A stretch of 64,000 nt of DNA. Source: Actinobacteria bacterium OV320. Its GTDB lineage: Bacteria; Actinomycetota; Actinomycetes; Streptomycetales; Streptomycetaceae. Positions 7,706 through 18,147 of this stretch are shown here, one piece after another. The position numbers and the translations under genes were made by a program. The notes under the pieces were generated by a model. It saw only the letters and a list, made by a program, of their open reading frames with translations, had not been told where the DNA came from and ran no database searches. The stretch covers positions 248,001 to 312,000 of the forward strand of contig LJCX01000029.1 of NCBI GenBank assembly GCA_001298545.1, written 5' to 3'. Each line of letters opens with the position of its first letter. Position 1 is the stretch's first letter.

Positions 7706-9154
7706 ATGGAGTACGTGACTCGGATCGTGATCATCGGTGGCGGACCCGGCGGCTATGAGGCAGCGCTGGTGGCCGCGCAGCTCGGCGCGGAGGTGACCGT
7801 CGTCGACTGCGACGGTCTGGGCGGAGCGTCGGTGCTGACCGACTGCGTGCCGTCGAAGACCCTGATCGCCACGGCCGAGGTGATGACCACCTTCGACTCC
7901 TCGTACGAGGAGCTGGGGATCATCGTCGCCGACGACACCCCGCCGCTGGAGCAGGCCGCCCGGGTCGTCGGGGTGGACCTCGGCAAGGTCAACCGCCGGG
8001 TGAAGCGGCTCGCGCTCGCCCAGTCGCACGACATCACCGCCTCCGTCACCCGGGCCGGCGCGCGCGTGCTGCGCGGGCGCGGCCGGCTGGAGGGCATGCA
8101 GGCCCTCGACGGCTCGCGCAAGGTCGTCGTCAGCGCCGCCGACGGCACCGAGGAGACCCTCACCGCCGACGCCGTCCTGCTCGCCACCGGCGCCCACCCG
8201 CGCGAGCTGCCGGACGCCCAGCCCGACGGCGAGCGCATCCTGAACTGGACCCAGGTCTACGACCTCGGCGAGCTCCCCGAGGAGCTCATCGTGGTCGGCT
8301 CGGGTGTGACCGGCGCGGAGTTCGCCGGCGCCTACCAGGCCCTCGGCTCCAAGGTCACCCTGGTCTCCTCGCGCGACCGCGTGCTGCCCGGCGAGGACCC
8401 GGACGCCGCGGCCGTCCTCGAGGACGTCTTCCGGCGCCGCGGCATGAACGTCATGGCCCGCTCGCGCGCCGAGTCCGCCAAGCGGGTCGGCGACCGGGTC
8501 GAGGTCACCCTGTCCGACGGCCGGGTCATCACCGGCTCGCACTGCCTCATGGCGGTCGGCGCCATTCCCAACAGCGAGGGGATGGGGCTGGAGGAGGCGG
8601 GCGTCAAGGTCCGCGAGTCGGGTCACATCTGGACCGACAAGGTCTCCCGGACCACCGCCCCCGGTGTGTACGCGGCCGGCGACGTGACCGGGATCTTCGC
8701 CCTGGCCTCCGTCGCCGCCATGCAGGGACGTATCGCCATGTACCACTTCCTCGGCGACGCGGTGGCCCCGCTCAACCTCAAGACCGTCTCCTCGAACGTC
8801 TTCACCGACCCCGAGATCGCCACCGTCGGCTACAGCCAGGCCGACGTGGACGGCGGCAAGATCGACGCCCGGGTCGTCAAGCTGCCGCTGCTGCGCAACC
8901 CGCGCGCCAAGATGCAGGGCATCCGCGACGGCTTCGTCAAGATCCTCTGCCGGCCCGGCACCGGGATCGTCGTCGGCGGTGTGGTCGTGGCGCCGCGCGC
9001 CTCGGAACTCATCCACCCGATCTCGATCGCCGTCGACAACAACCTGACGGTCGAACAGATCGCGAACGCGTTCACCGTGTACCCGTCGCTTTCCGGGTCG
9101 ATCGCGGAAGTGGCGCGACAGCTGCACACCCGCAAGACGGCGGACGAGGGCTGA
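7706..9154 (+). CDS. NAD(P)H-quinone dehydrogenase of the LpdA type
   Basis: A 482-residue FAD enzyme of the pyridine nucleotide-disulfide reductase family. The FAD loop GGGPGG lies at 11-16 and the NAD(P) loop GSGVTGAEFAG near 212. YAAGDVTG near 328 and a C-terminal dimerisation domain complete it. The redox motif is broken: where lipoamide dehydrogenases have GG-T-C-x4-C, this protein has serine 42, keeping only cysteine 47. The C-terminal His-Glu dyad region reads YPSLSGSIAE, with tyrosine for histidine. This matches M. tuberculosis LpdA (Rv3303c), a quinone reductase, so true lipoamide dehydrogenase activity is unlikely. The start is ATG 7706; GTG 7715 is also possible. Confidence 0.88.
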   Translation: MEYVTRIVIIGGGPGGYEAALVAAQLGAEVTVVDCDGLGGASVLTDCVPSKTLIATAEVMTTFDSSYEELGIIVADDTPPLEQAARVVGVDLGKVNRRVKRLALAQSHDITASVTRAGARVLRGRGRLEGMQALDGSRKVVVSAADGTEETLTADAVLLATGAHPRELPDAQPDGERILNWTQVYDLGELPEELIVVGSGVTGAEFAGAYQALGSKVTLVSSRDRVLPGEDPDAAAVLEDVFRRRGMNVMARSRAESAKRVGDRVEVTLSDGRVITGSHCLMAVGAIPNSEGMGLEEAGVKVRESGHIWTDKVSRTTAPGVYAAGDVTGIFALASVAAMQGRIAMYHFLGDAVAPLNLKTVSSNVFTDPEIATVGYSQADVDGGKIDARVVKLPLLRNPRAKMQGIRDGFVKILCRPGTGIVVGGVVVAPRASELIHPISIAVDNNLTVEQIANAFTVYPSLSGSIAEVARQLHTRKTADEG

Positions 9155-9166
9155 CGGCCGGTTCCG

Positions 9167-9189
9167 ACTCCCCGCTGGTCACGGGGAGT
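9167..9189 (+). terminator. hairpin after the quinone dehydrogenase gene
   Basis: Arms ACTCCCCG (9167-9174) and CGGGGAGT (9182-9189) with a 7-base loop, 12 bases after the stop. Confidence 0.55.
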
Positions 9190-9342
9190 TGACGGCGCGT
9201 CGTCGCCGGGTTGCCGGACATGCGGGAGGCATAGGCGCCGGAACTGGGCCCTATACCACTCCCCGTCCCCCTGTGCGAACAACTTCTACTATTCGGCGCA
9301 AAGAGCTGAAAGCAGACGGTCGTCCGCGTTACTGTCAGTTTC

Positions 9343-10308
9343 GTGTTCGCTGCAGAACGTCGCCAATTGATCCTCGAAATGGTGCGAGCCAACGGGGCCG
9401 TGTCGCTCCGAGAACTCGCCCGCGTCGTCCAGACCTCCGAAGTGACCGTACGGCGGGACGTGCGCGCACTGGAGGCAGAAGGACTCCTCGACCGCCGGCA
9501 CGGCGGTGCGGTATTGCCGGGTGGGTTCACGCGAGAATCCGGCTTTCCGCAGAAATCCCATCTCGCGACCGCCGAAAAGACCGCCATCGCGGACCTCGCC
9601 GCCAACTTCGTCGAAGAAGGCGAAGCCATCGTGGTCGGGGCGGGCACCACCACACAGGAGCTGGCCCGCCGGCTCGCCCGGGTGCCCGGTCTGACCGTCG
9701 TCACCAACTCCCTGCTCGTCGCCCAGGCGTTGGCCCATGCCAACCGGGTCGAGGTCGTGATGACCGGCGGCACCCTGCGCGGCTCCAACTACGCCCTCGT
9801 GGGGAGCGGCGCCGAGCAGTCCCTCCAGGGGCTCAGGGTGTCGCGGGCCTTCATCTCCGGGAGCGGACTGACCGCGGAGCGCGGGCTGTCCACGTCCAAC
9901 ATGCTGTCGGCGTCCGTGGACCGGGCGCTGGTGCAGGCGGCCGCCGAGGTCGTCGTCCTCGCCGACCACACCAAGCTCGGGACGGACACGATGTTCCAGA
10001 CCGTGCCGACGGACGTCATCACCCGGCTGGTGACCGACGAGCCGCCCGCGCACGACGACCGTGCGGCCACCGAGCTGCAGGCTCTGGCGGACCAGGGGGT
10101 GCAGATCGCCGTGGCCGGGGCGTCGGGGAGCCCGGGGGGTGACGCGGTCCCGGCGCGCCATCAGCAGCAGCGTCGGGACGTGCCGTTGCCGGCTCCACGG
10201 CGGGGGCAGGTGCCGGGCTCTGCCGCGGGCCTGCGGGCGGCCTCGATGCTGGGTGAGCAGGCGCCTGGCGGGGAGCGGGCGCGGGTCGCGGACCTGCGTC
10301 GTCGGTGA
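9343..10308 (+). CDS. DeoR/GlpR family transcriptional regulator
   Basis: A 321-residue repressor-type regulator. The winged HTH lies at residues 1-57 (RQLILEMVRANGAVSLRELA, then VRRDVRALEAEGLLDRRHGG). A DeoR-type sugar-phosphate sensor domain follows at about 75-235, with VGAGTTTQELA, TNSLLVAQAL, TGGTLR and a C-terminal ADHTKLG. The last 65 residues form an arginine/proline-rich tail beyond usual DeoR length; as I recall, a similar tail occurs in other Streptomyces members. The start is GTG 9343. Its target is not apparent, since no sugar operon abuts it. Confidence 0.88.
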   Translation: MFAAERRQLILEMVRANGAVSLRELARVVQTSEVTVRRDVRALEAEGLLDRRHGGAVLPGGFTRESGFPQKSHLATAEKTAIADLAANFVEEGEAIVVGAGTTTQELARRLARVPGLTVVTNSLLVAQALAHANRVEVVMTGGTLRGSNYALVGSGAEQSLQGLRVSRAFISGSGLTAERGLSTSNMLSASVDRALVQAAAEVVVLADHTKLGTDTMFQTVPTDVITRLVTDEPPAHDDRAATELQALADQGVQIAVAGASGSPGGDAVPARHQQQRRDVPLPAPRRGQVPGSAAGLRAASMLGEQAPGGERARVADLRRR

Positions 10309-10327
10309 CCTCGCCGGTCCGCCGCCC

Positions 10328-10394
10328 CTGGGGGCTCCGCCCCCAGACCCCCGTTCGGCCCTGAACGGGCCTCGTCCTCAAGCGCCGGACGGGC
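10328..10394. repeat. dispersed repeat with two consecutive hairpins after the deoR-type gene
   Basis: CTGGGGGC-TCC-GCCCCCAG (10328-10346) is directly followed by CCCGTTC-6-GAACGGG (10350-10369), then the tail CTCGTCCTCAAGCGCCGGAC. Both stems are perfect. The core repeats a partial copy at 5831-5866, and I recognise it as common in Streptomyces intergenic DNA. It is likely to act as a terminator for the preceding gene. Confidence 0.65.
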
Positions 10395-10466
10395 TGGATG
10401 GGCCGGGCGGGTTCGGGAACGCGGGCCCAAGGGCCCGGATGGATCCGTCAGGGTTCTGAAACGCGG

Positions 10467-10493
10467 CGAGGCGCCCGGGGAGCGGGCGCCTCG
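10467..10493 (-). terminator. perfect 11-bp stem terminator of accA2
   Basis: CGAGGCGCCCG (10467-10477), five-base loop, CGGGCGCCTCG (10483-10493), 19 bases past the stop of the minus-strand carboxylase gene. Confidence 0.8.
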
Positions 10494-10512
10494 ACACGGG
10501 TGATCCCTGGGG

Positions 10513-12285
<1,773 letters not shown>

Positions 12286-12649
12286 GATTGAGGCTCCCTC
12301 CTTGAAACAAGCCGAGTTTAGGGACTGCCGACACGCCTCATCGACCCGTCCCCAAAGGTGAGCTTGCCCACACGGAGCGTGATGCCAGGCTCACTCGACC
12401 GCGAAATCCCTTGTAGTACCGCCGTACGCAGCACTCCTCCGGCAAACCCTAGCCCTCTGATGTGGCCAAGGTCTCTGTGAGCACGTGCTGCGGCACACTC
12501 CGTTTCTTTGTGGAGTCCCTACGAATGGCCCAACGATTCTTTGCCGCGCGCAGAACCCTTGTCCCGCGGTTTACCCGTTAGTAGCGTTCAGGATGTTCCG
12601 AACGTACTTCAGGTAACAGCACCCTTGCTCGGGTCGGGGTCGAAAGTGG
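12286..12649. other. divergent intergenic region between accA2 and a membrane protein gene
   Basis: No coding sequence is supported. It is noticeably less GC-rich than its surroundings and must hold the promoters of accA2 (minus) and the 12650 gene (plus). I see no inverted repeat strong enough to call an operator. Confidence 0.55.
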
Positions 12650-13153
12650 GTGGGACCGGTGGTGCGCAGACCGGTGGCGTGGATCGTGGCGGTCGTGCTC
12701 TTCGCGGAGGCGCTCGGCGTCGCCGCGGTGAACTGGTTCATGGGCGTCGTGGTGGACCGGCAGGACATGTCCCTGGCCGGAATGGACCCGGACGTGATGT
12801 CGACGTCCTCGAAGGTCGGCGGGATCCTCTTCGGCCTCTACTTCGGCCTGTGCGCCCTGGTGGCCCTGCTGGTGGCGCTGCGCGACCGCGCGCCCGCCGG
12901 GGTGGGCCGGGTGCTGCTGATCAGTGCCGCGGTCGTGCACGGCCTGCTGGGCGCCTTCGCGTGGGGTCTGCTGGGCTGGACGCAGTTCCTGTTCATGGTG
13001 GTCGTCCTCACCCTGATCGTGCTGCTCCTGATGACGTACGACGCCCAGGAGCGGCCCGTGGCCCGGCAGCCGGAGGACGGCAAGGGCGACGGCGGCGCCC
13101 CACCGGTCGCGCCGGCCCCGGTCACGCCTCCGACGGCGCCCACAACTCCGTGA
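12650..13153 (+). CDS. conserved hypothetical four-helix membrane protein
   Basis: A 167-residue protein with hydrophobic segments at about residues 9-31, 55-78, 86-107 and 110-131 and a proline-rich cytoplasmic tail. I recognise it only as the Streptomyces protein that habitually sits between accA2 and maf. The start is GTG 12650; GTG 12659 and 12662 are alternatives. Its 3' end overlaps the end of the convergent maf gene by 32 bp. Confidence 0.75.
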   Translation: MGPVVRRPVAWIVAVVLFAEALGVAAVNWFMGVVVDRQDMSLAGMDPDVMSTSSKVGGILFGLYFGLCALVALLVALRDRAPAGVGRVLLISAAVVHGLLGAFAWGLLGWTQFLFMVVVLTLIVLLLMTYDAQERPVARQPEDGKGDGGAPPVAPAPVTPPTAPTTP

Positions 13154-13727
13154 TCCCGACGCCCAGTTGCGCCAGCAGCCGGCGCACGAGGGGCAGGCTG
13201 ATGCCGATGACGTTGCCGTGGTCGCCGTCGATGCCCTCGATGAACGGGGCCGAGCGGCCGTCGAGGGTGAACGCCCCGGCGACGTAGAGGGGTTCGCCCG
13301 AGGCGACGTACGCCGCGATCTCCTCGTCGGTCGGCTCGCCGAAGCGGACGACGGTGGAGGCGGTCGCGGAGGTGTAGCGCCCGCTGAGCGTGTCGTAGAC
13401 GCAGTGGCCGGTCTGGAGCGTCCCGGCCCGGCCGCGCATCGCCTTCCAGCGCGCGGTGGCCTCCGCGGCGTCCGCGGGCTTGCCCAGCGCCTCGCCGTCC
13501 AGGTCGAGCACCGAGTCGCAGCCGATCACCAGGGCGCCCTTGACCTCGGGCTTCGCGGCGACGACGGAGGCCTTCGCCTCGGCGAGCGCGAGCGCCAGGT
13601 CGGCCGGGGTGGGGGCGGTGACGGCGTCCTCGTCGACCCCGCTCACGATCACCTCGGGGGCGAGACCGGCCTGGCGCAGCAGGTTCAGCCGGGCGGGGGA
13701 CTGGGAGGCGAGGACGAGTCGGCGCAT
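13122..13727 (-). CDS. maf: Maf-type nucleoside triphosphate pyrophosphatase
   Basis: Hydrolyses non-canonical or specific NTPs to the NMP and pyrophosphate (house-cleaning; septum inhibition when overproduced in Bacillus). The 201 residues carry the N-terminal LASQSPARLNLL with substrate-binding Ser-x-Arg, the catalytic-aspartate segment VIGCDSVLDLDGEALGKP near 68 and the closing GDHGNVIGISLPLV. The start is ATG 13727. It overlaps the convergent membrane protein gene by 32 bp. mmpB ends 27 bases upstream, suggesting one transcript from pccB through maf. Confidence 0.93.
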   Translation of the reverse strand: MRRLVLASQSPARLNLLRQAGLAPEVIVSGVDEDAVTAPTPADLALALAEAKASVVAAKPEVKGALVIGCDSVLDLDGEALGKPADAAEATARWKAMRGRAGTLQTGHCVYDTLSGRYTSATASTVVRFGEPTDEEIAAYVASGEPLYVAGAFTLDGRSAPFIEGIDGDHGNVIGISLPLVRRLLAQLGVGITELWAPSEA

Positions 13728-13754
13728 GCGATCAGCCTAGCGGCGTGGCGCGCT

Positions 13755-13883
13755 TTACCTGAGCCCCAGCACGATCATCGCTATCACCATGGCCAGTGCG
13801 AGGAAGAGGCCGAGTCTCCGCAGGCTCTCCTGCATCTCGCGGAGTTCCTCGGGGGGCTCGTTCTCGGGGTCGGACCACAGCAT
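13755..13883 (-). CDS. mmpB: morphogenic membrane protein MmpB (42 residues)
   Basis: A tiny membrane protein. The N-terminus MLWSDPENEPPEELREMQ is acidic and helical, followed by one transmembrane helix at about residues 25-41 and a final arginine. I recognise the start and the locus (between the carboxylase epsilon gene and maf) as the Streptomyces family named MmpB, reported in morphogenesis. ATG 13883 to TAA 13755. No strong Shine-Dalgarno is seen. Its position implies co-expression with acyl-CoA carboxylase, linking lipid precursor supply and envelope growth (inference). Confidence 0.85.
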   Translation of the reverse strand: MLWSDPENEPPEELREMQESLRRLGLFLALAMVIAMIVLGLR

Positions 13884-14074
13884 GCCACCAGCGTGCGGCC
13901 CGGCGGCTTGACGGCGCCTGAGTACCCGTACTCAAGTTGTGGGCCCGCAGTCGTTCACCCGATGTTCGGGTGCTTGCCGACTGCGGGCCGGTGGGGGCTG
14001 ATCGCGCCCGCGCGGCGGAGCCGCATGTCGATACGGCCCCGCGCCCCTCAGAACAACAGGCAGACGGGCTGCGC

Positions 14075-14284
14075 TCAGCTCGGCCAGTAGGTGCGCGTCC
14101 AGGACGCCTGGCCGGGCTGGGGCAGGCGCTGTCCCGCGATGCGGGCGGGATCGGACCACGCGTCCCTCGGGGGCTCCGCGCCGGACGGCGTGGCCGCTGC
14201 CGCCGCGGCGCGGGCCCGGACCACCGCCAGGGCGGCGGCGAGCTCCTCGGGGGTCGGGTTGCCCCGTACGACCTTGATCGTCAC
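14075..14284 (-). CDS. pccE: acyl-CoA carboxylase epsilon subunit
   Basis: A small actinobacterial accessory subunit that stimulates alpha-beta holoenzyme assembly. The 69 residues show the family start IKVVRGNPTPEELAALA-like (IKVVRGNPTPEELAA), an alanine-rich linker and the C-terminal WSDPARIAGQ and W-TYWP end. The start is GTG 14284, nine bases after the pccB stop, behind AAGGAG, so the two are translationally linked. 191 bases separate it from mmpB. Confidence 0.9.
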   Translation of the reverse strand: MTIKVVRGNPTPEELAAALAVVRARAAAAAATPSGAEPPRDAWSDPARIAGQRLPQPGQASWTRTYWPS

Positions 14285-14293
14285 AGCGGCTCC

Positions 14294-15907
14294 TTAGAGG
14301 GGGATGTTGCCGTGCTTCTTCGGCGGGAGGGATTCCCGCTTGGTGCGCAGTTGACGCAGGCCGCGCACGATGTGCCGGCGGGTTTCGGACGGCATGATCA
14401 CCGAGTCGACGTAGCCGCGCTCGGCCGCGACGTACGGGTTGAGGAGCGCGTCCTCGTACTCCTGGATCAGCCGGGCCCGCACCGCCTCCAGGTCCTCACC
14501 GCTCGCCGCCGCCTCCGCGATCGTGCGGCGGTGCAGGATGTTGACCGCGCCCTGGGCGCCCATGACGGCGATCTGGGCGGTCGGCCAGGCCAGGTTGAGG
14601 TCCGCGCCCAGGTGCTTGGAGCCCATGACGTCGTAGGCGCCGCCGAAGGCCTTGCGGGTGATGACGGTGATGAGCGGGACCGTCGCCTCGGCGTAGGCGT
14701 AGATCAGCTTGGCGCCGCGGCGGATGATGCCGTCGTGCTCCTGGTCGACGCCGGGCAGGAAGCCGGGCACGTCCACGAAGGTGATGACCGGGATGTTGAA
14801 GGCGTCGCAGGTGCGGACGAAGCGGGCCGCCTTCTCCGAGGCCGTGATGTCCAGACAGCCCGCGAACTGCATCGGCTGGTTGGCGACGATGCCGACCGGG
14901 TGGCCCTCGACCCGGCCGTAGCCGGTGAGGATGTTCGGCGCGAACAGTGCCTGGGTCTCGAAGAACTCGGCGTCGTCCAGCACGTGTTCGATCACCGCGT
15001 GCATGTCGTACGGCTGGTTGGCGCTGTTCGGGACGATGGAGTCCAGCTCCAGGTCCTCGTCGGTGACGGACAGGTCCGCCTCCTCCGGGAACACCGGGGC
15101 CTCGGAGAGGTTGTTGGACGGCAGGTACGACAGCAGCTGCTTGACGTACTCGATGGCGTCCTTCTCGTCGCCGGCCATGTGGTGCGCCACGCCCGACACC
15201 GCGTTGTGGGTGCGCGCGCCGCCCAGCTCCTCGAAGCCGACGTCCTCGCCGGTCACCGTCTTGATGACGTCGGGACCGGTGATGAACATGTGCGAGGTCT
15301 GGTCCACCATCACCGTGAAGTCGGTGATCGCGGGCGAGTACACCGCGCCGCCCGCGCACGGGCCGACGACCAGGCTGATCTGCGGGATCACACCGGACGC
15401 GTGCGTGTTGCGGCGGAAGATCTCGCCGTACGCGCCCAGGGACGCGACACCCTCCTGGATGCGGGCGCCGCCGGAGTCGTTGATGCCGATGACCGGGCAG
15501 CCGGTCTTCAGCGCGAAGTCCATGACCTTGACGATCTTCTGGCCGTAGACCTCGCCGAGGGCGCCGCCGAAGACCGTGAAGTCCTGGGAGAAGACGGCGA
15601 CCGGGCGGCCGTCGACCGTGCCGTACCCGGAGACGACGCCGTCCCCGTAGGGGCGGTTGTTCTCCAGGCCGAAGTTGGTGGAGCGGTGTCGGGCGAACTC
15701 GTCCAACTCGACGAAGGAACCCTCGTCGAGGAGCAGCTCGATCCGCTCACGGGCCGTCAACTTGCCCTTCGCGTGCTGCTTCTCGACGGCACGCTCCGAA
15801 CCGGCGTGCGTCGCTTCCTGGATGCGGCGCTGGAGATCCGCGAGCTTGCCCGCGGTGGTGTGGATGTCGATCCCTGGGATCTCGTGGCGCTCTTCCGGCT
15901 CGGACAT
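14294..15907 (-). CDS. pccB: propionyl/acetyl-CoA carboxylase beta subunit (carboxyltransferase)
   Basis: Transfers the carboxyl group from biotin to propionyl- or acetyl-CoA, the step feeding methylmalonyl- and malonyl-CoA pools. The 537 residues show the N-terminal TARERIELLLDEGSF, the acyl-CoA oxyanion loop INDSGGARIQEG, GPCAGGAVYSPA, and the biotin-side loop TRKAFGGAYDVM. Substrate choice depends on one residue near 422 (Asp favours propionyl, Ile acetyl in the S. coelicolor pair); I did not resolve it reliably, and the family memory of this locus suggests PccB. The start is ATG 15907, divergent from birA. Confidence 0.94.
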   Translation of the reverse strand: MSEPEERHEIPGIDIHTTAGKLADLQRRIQEATHAGSERAVEKQHAKGKLTARERIELLLDEGSFVELDEFARHRSTNFGLENNRPYGDGVVSGYGTVDGRPVAVFSQDFTVFGGALGEVYGQKIVKVMDFALKTGCPVIGINDSGGARIQEGVASLGAYGEIFRRNTHASGVIPQISLVVGPCAGGAVYSPAITDFTVMVDQTSHMFITGPDVIKTVTGEDVGFEELGGARTHNAVSGVAHHMAGDEKDAIEYVKQLLSYLPSNNLSEAPVFPEEADLSVTDEDLELDSIVPNSANQPYDMHAVIEHVLDDAEFFETQALFAPNILTGYGRVEGHPVGIVANQPMQFAGCLDITASEKAARFVRTCDAFNIPVITFVDVPGFLPGVDQEHDGIIRRGAKLIYAYAEATVPLITVITRKAFGGAYDVMGSKHLGADLNLAWPTAQIAVMGAQGAVNILHRRTIAEAAASGEDLEAVRARLIQEYEDALLNPYVAAERGYVDSVIMPSETRRHIVRGLRQLRTKRESLPPKKHGNIPL

Positions 15908-16017
15908 CGGGATGTGGCTCCCTGCCTGCTCAAAAGGGGGGACGGTTACTCATCCGTAGAGTAGTGCTGGCCCTGGGGATCGGCAGTGCGGCATTCAACA
16001 CACCTAGGGTGGCTTGC
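15908..16017. promoter_or_regulatory. divergent pccB/birA control region
   Basis: 110 bases separate the two starts. TAGAGT at 15957-15962 resembles a principal-sigma -10 box reading toward birA; the same CCGTAGAGT string recurs upstream of cya near 16945. No biotin-type operator is recognised, and BirA here lacks a DNA-binding domain, so autoregulation by BirA is unlikely. Confidence 0.35.
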
Positions 16018-16884
16018 ATGACACCGCGAGATGCAGCAGACGAGGGCGGCAGCCGGTGGTCCGATCTGGACCGTCCGCCCCTCAACGCCCCGGCACTGCG
16101 CCGGGCGCTGGTACGGGAGGGCGGGCTGTGGTCCCAGGTGGGGGTGGTGCAGAGCACCGGTTCCACCAACTCCGACCTGGTCGACGCGGCGAGTGCCGGC
16201 CGGGCGGTCGAGGGCGCGGTCCTCGTCGCCGAGGAGCAGACCTCGGGGCGCGGCCGGCTGGACCGCCGGTGGACCGCGCCCCCGCGTTCCGGGTTGTTCT
16301 TCTCGGTACTGCTCACCCCGAGCGAGGTGCCGGTGGCCCGCTGGGGCTGGCTGCCCCTGCTCACCGGGGTCGCCGTGGCGACGGGACTGTCCCGGGCGGC
16401 GGGCGTCGACACGGCACTCAAGTGGCCCAACGACCTGCTGGTGACCGTCGGGGGAGAGGAACGCAAGGCGGGCGGCATCCTCGCGGAGCGGGCCGGTCGG
16501 GACGCGGTGGTCGTCGGTGTCGGCCTCAACGTCACCCTGCGCGCGGACGAGCTCCCGGTGCCGCTGGCGGGGTCGCTGGCCCTGGCCGGCGCGCAGAACA
16601 CGGACCGGGACCCGCTGCTGCGGGGCGTCCTGCGCTCGCTGGAGGAGTGGTACGGGCGCTGGCGGGCGGCCGGCGGCGACCCGGCGGCGAGCGGTCTCCA
16701 GGAGACGTACGCGGCCGGGTGCGCGACGCTGGGACGAACGGTACGGGCCGAACTCCCGGGAGACCGGTCGATCGTCGGCGAGGCGGTCGCGGTCGACGGG
16801 GACGGACGGCTTGTGATCGCCACGAAGGAAGGGGTACAGGAGCCGGTGGGCGCGGGAGACATCGTGCATCTGAGGCCGGCGTGA
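16018..16884 (+). CDS. birA: biotin-[acetyl-CoA-carboxylase] ligase
   Basis: Attaches biotin to the lysine of the carboxylase carrier domain through biotinyl-5'-AMP. The 288 residues show STGSTNSDL near 46, the ATP/biotin loop SGRGRLDRRW (GRGR at 77-80), KWPNDL at 135-140, ERKAGGIL near 151 and VVVGVGLNV. There is no N-terminal HTH, so this is a monofunctional group I ligase. The start is ATG 16018 with AGGG upstream; the longer frame from 15964 is unconvincing. It is divergent from pccB, whose partner alpha subunit is its likely substrate. Confidence 0.94.
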   Translation: MTPRDAADEGGSRWSDLDRPPLNAPALRRALVREGGLWSQVGVVQSTGSTNSDLVDAASAGRAVEGAVLVAEEQTSGRGRLDRRWTAPPRSGLFFSVLLTPSEVPVARWGWLPLLTGVAVATGLSRAAGVDTALKWPNDLLVTVGGEERKAGGILAERAGRDAVVVGVGLNVTLRADELPVPLAGSLALAGAQNTDRDPLLRGVLRSLEEWYGRWRAAGGDPAASGLQETYAAGCATLGRTVRAELPGDRSIVGEAVAVDGDGRLVIATKEGVQEPVGAGDIVHLRPA

Positions 16885-16998
16885 CCGAGCGCCGGGTGAC
16901 CTGACCCCGCCGAACCGGACGGAGTGAGCTGGCGCACACCTGCCGTAGAGTTGAGGCCGGTCGATACCTGACCGCGGAAGATCGGAAGGGCAGCAGGC

Positions 16999-18147
16999 GT
17001 GACCGTCGACGACACGGGCTCCGGCGCGGGCGCGGACGGCCGGGGAAACCTGCCGGCCGAGCCGGGTGAGCCGGGCGACCCCGGAGAGGACCCGCATCCT
17101 CTCGCCCTGCGCCTCGAACAGCTCATCCTCGGCGCCGAGCGGCGCTACACCCCGTTCCAGGCCGCCCGCAGCGCCGGTGTCTCCATGGAGCTGGCGTCGC
17201 GTTTCTGGCGGGCCATGGGCTTCGCCGACATCGGGCAGGCCAAGGCGCTCACCGAGGCCGACGTCCTCGCCCTGCGGCGGCTGGCCGGTCTGGTGGAGGC
17301 GGGGCTGCTGAGCGAGGCGATGGCCGTACAGGTGGCGCGGTCCACCGGGCAGACCACCGCCCGGCTGGCGGAATGGCAGATCGACTCCTTCCTGGAGGGC
17401 CTGACCGAGCCGCCCGAGCCGGGGATGACCCGCACCGAGGTCACGTATCCCATCGTCGAGCTGCTGCTGCCCGAGCTGGAGGAGTTCCTCGTCTACGTCT
17501 GGCGCCGGCAGCTCGCCGCCTCGGCGGGACGGGTCGTCCAGGCCGCCGACGACGAGGAGATGGTCGACCGGCGGCTGGCCGTCGCCTTCGCGGACCTCGT
17601 CGGCTTCACGCGGCTGACCCGGCGGATGGAGGAGGAGGAACTCGGCGAACTCGTCGAGGCCTTCGAGACGACCGCCGCCGACCTGGTCGCCGCCCGCGGC
17701 GGACGGCTGATCAAGACGCTCGGCGACGAGGTGCTGTACGCGGCCGACGACGCGGGCATCGCCGCCGACATCGCGCTGCTGCTCGTCGAGACGATGAGCA
17801 ACGACGAGACGATGCCCGAACTGCGGGTCGGCATGGCCTTCGGCACGGTCACCACCCGGATGGGCGATGTCTTCGGCACGACGGTCAACCTGGCCTCCCG
17901 GCTGACGTCGATAGCTCCCCGGGACGCCGTGCTCGTCGACAGCGCCTTCGCCGAGGAGCTGATCCGCACCGGCGACGCCCCGGCCTCGGAGGCGGAGGCC
18001 GCCGAGGAGGCGGCCGCCGCCGAGAAGGAGGGCGAGGAGCCGCCGAAGTACCGCTTCGCGCTCCAGCCGATGTGGCAGCGGCCGGTGCGCGGTCTCGGCG
18101 TGGTCGAGCCCTGGCTGCTGACGCGACGCAACGACGCCGACGGCTAG
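16999..18147 (+). CDS. cya: class III adenylate cyclase
   Basis: Makes cAMP, which in S. coelicolor influences germination and development. The 382 residues have an N-terminal regulatory region (residues 38-115, with a MerR-like look: RYTPFQAARSAG and LRRLAGLVEAGLLSEAM) and a cyclase catalytic domain at about 190-345. Metal aspartates are D199 (FADLVGFTRL) and D243 (KTLGDEVLYA); the purine-specifying lysine is K239. NLASR at 297-301 supplies the transition-state arginine. There are no transmembrane helices. The start is GTG 16999. The 3' end overlaps the convergent next gene by 4 bp. Confidence 0.93.
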   Translation: MTVDDTGSGAGADGRGNLPAEPGEPGDPGEDPHPLALRLEQLILGAERRYTPFQAARSAGVSMELASRFWRAMGFADIGQAKALTEADVLALRRLAGLVEAGLLSEAMAVQVARSTGQTTARLAEWQIDSFLEGLTEPPEPGMTRTEVTYPIVELLLPELEEFLVYVWRRQLAASAGRVVQAADDEEMVDRRLAVAFADLVGFTRLTRRMEEEELGELVEAFETTAADLVAARGGRLIKTLGDEVLYAADDAGIAADIALLLVETMSNDETMPELRVGMAFGTVTTRMGDVFGTTVNLASRLTSIAPRDAVLVDSAFAEELIRTGDAPASEAEAAEEAAAAEKEGEEPPKYRFALQPMWQRPVRGLGVVEPWLLTRRNDADG

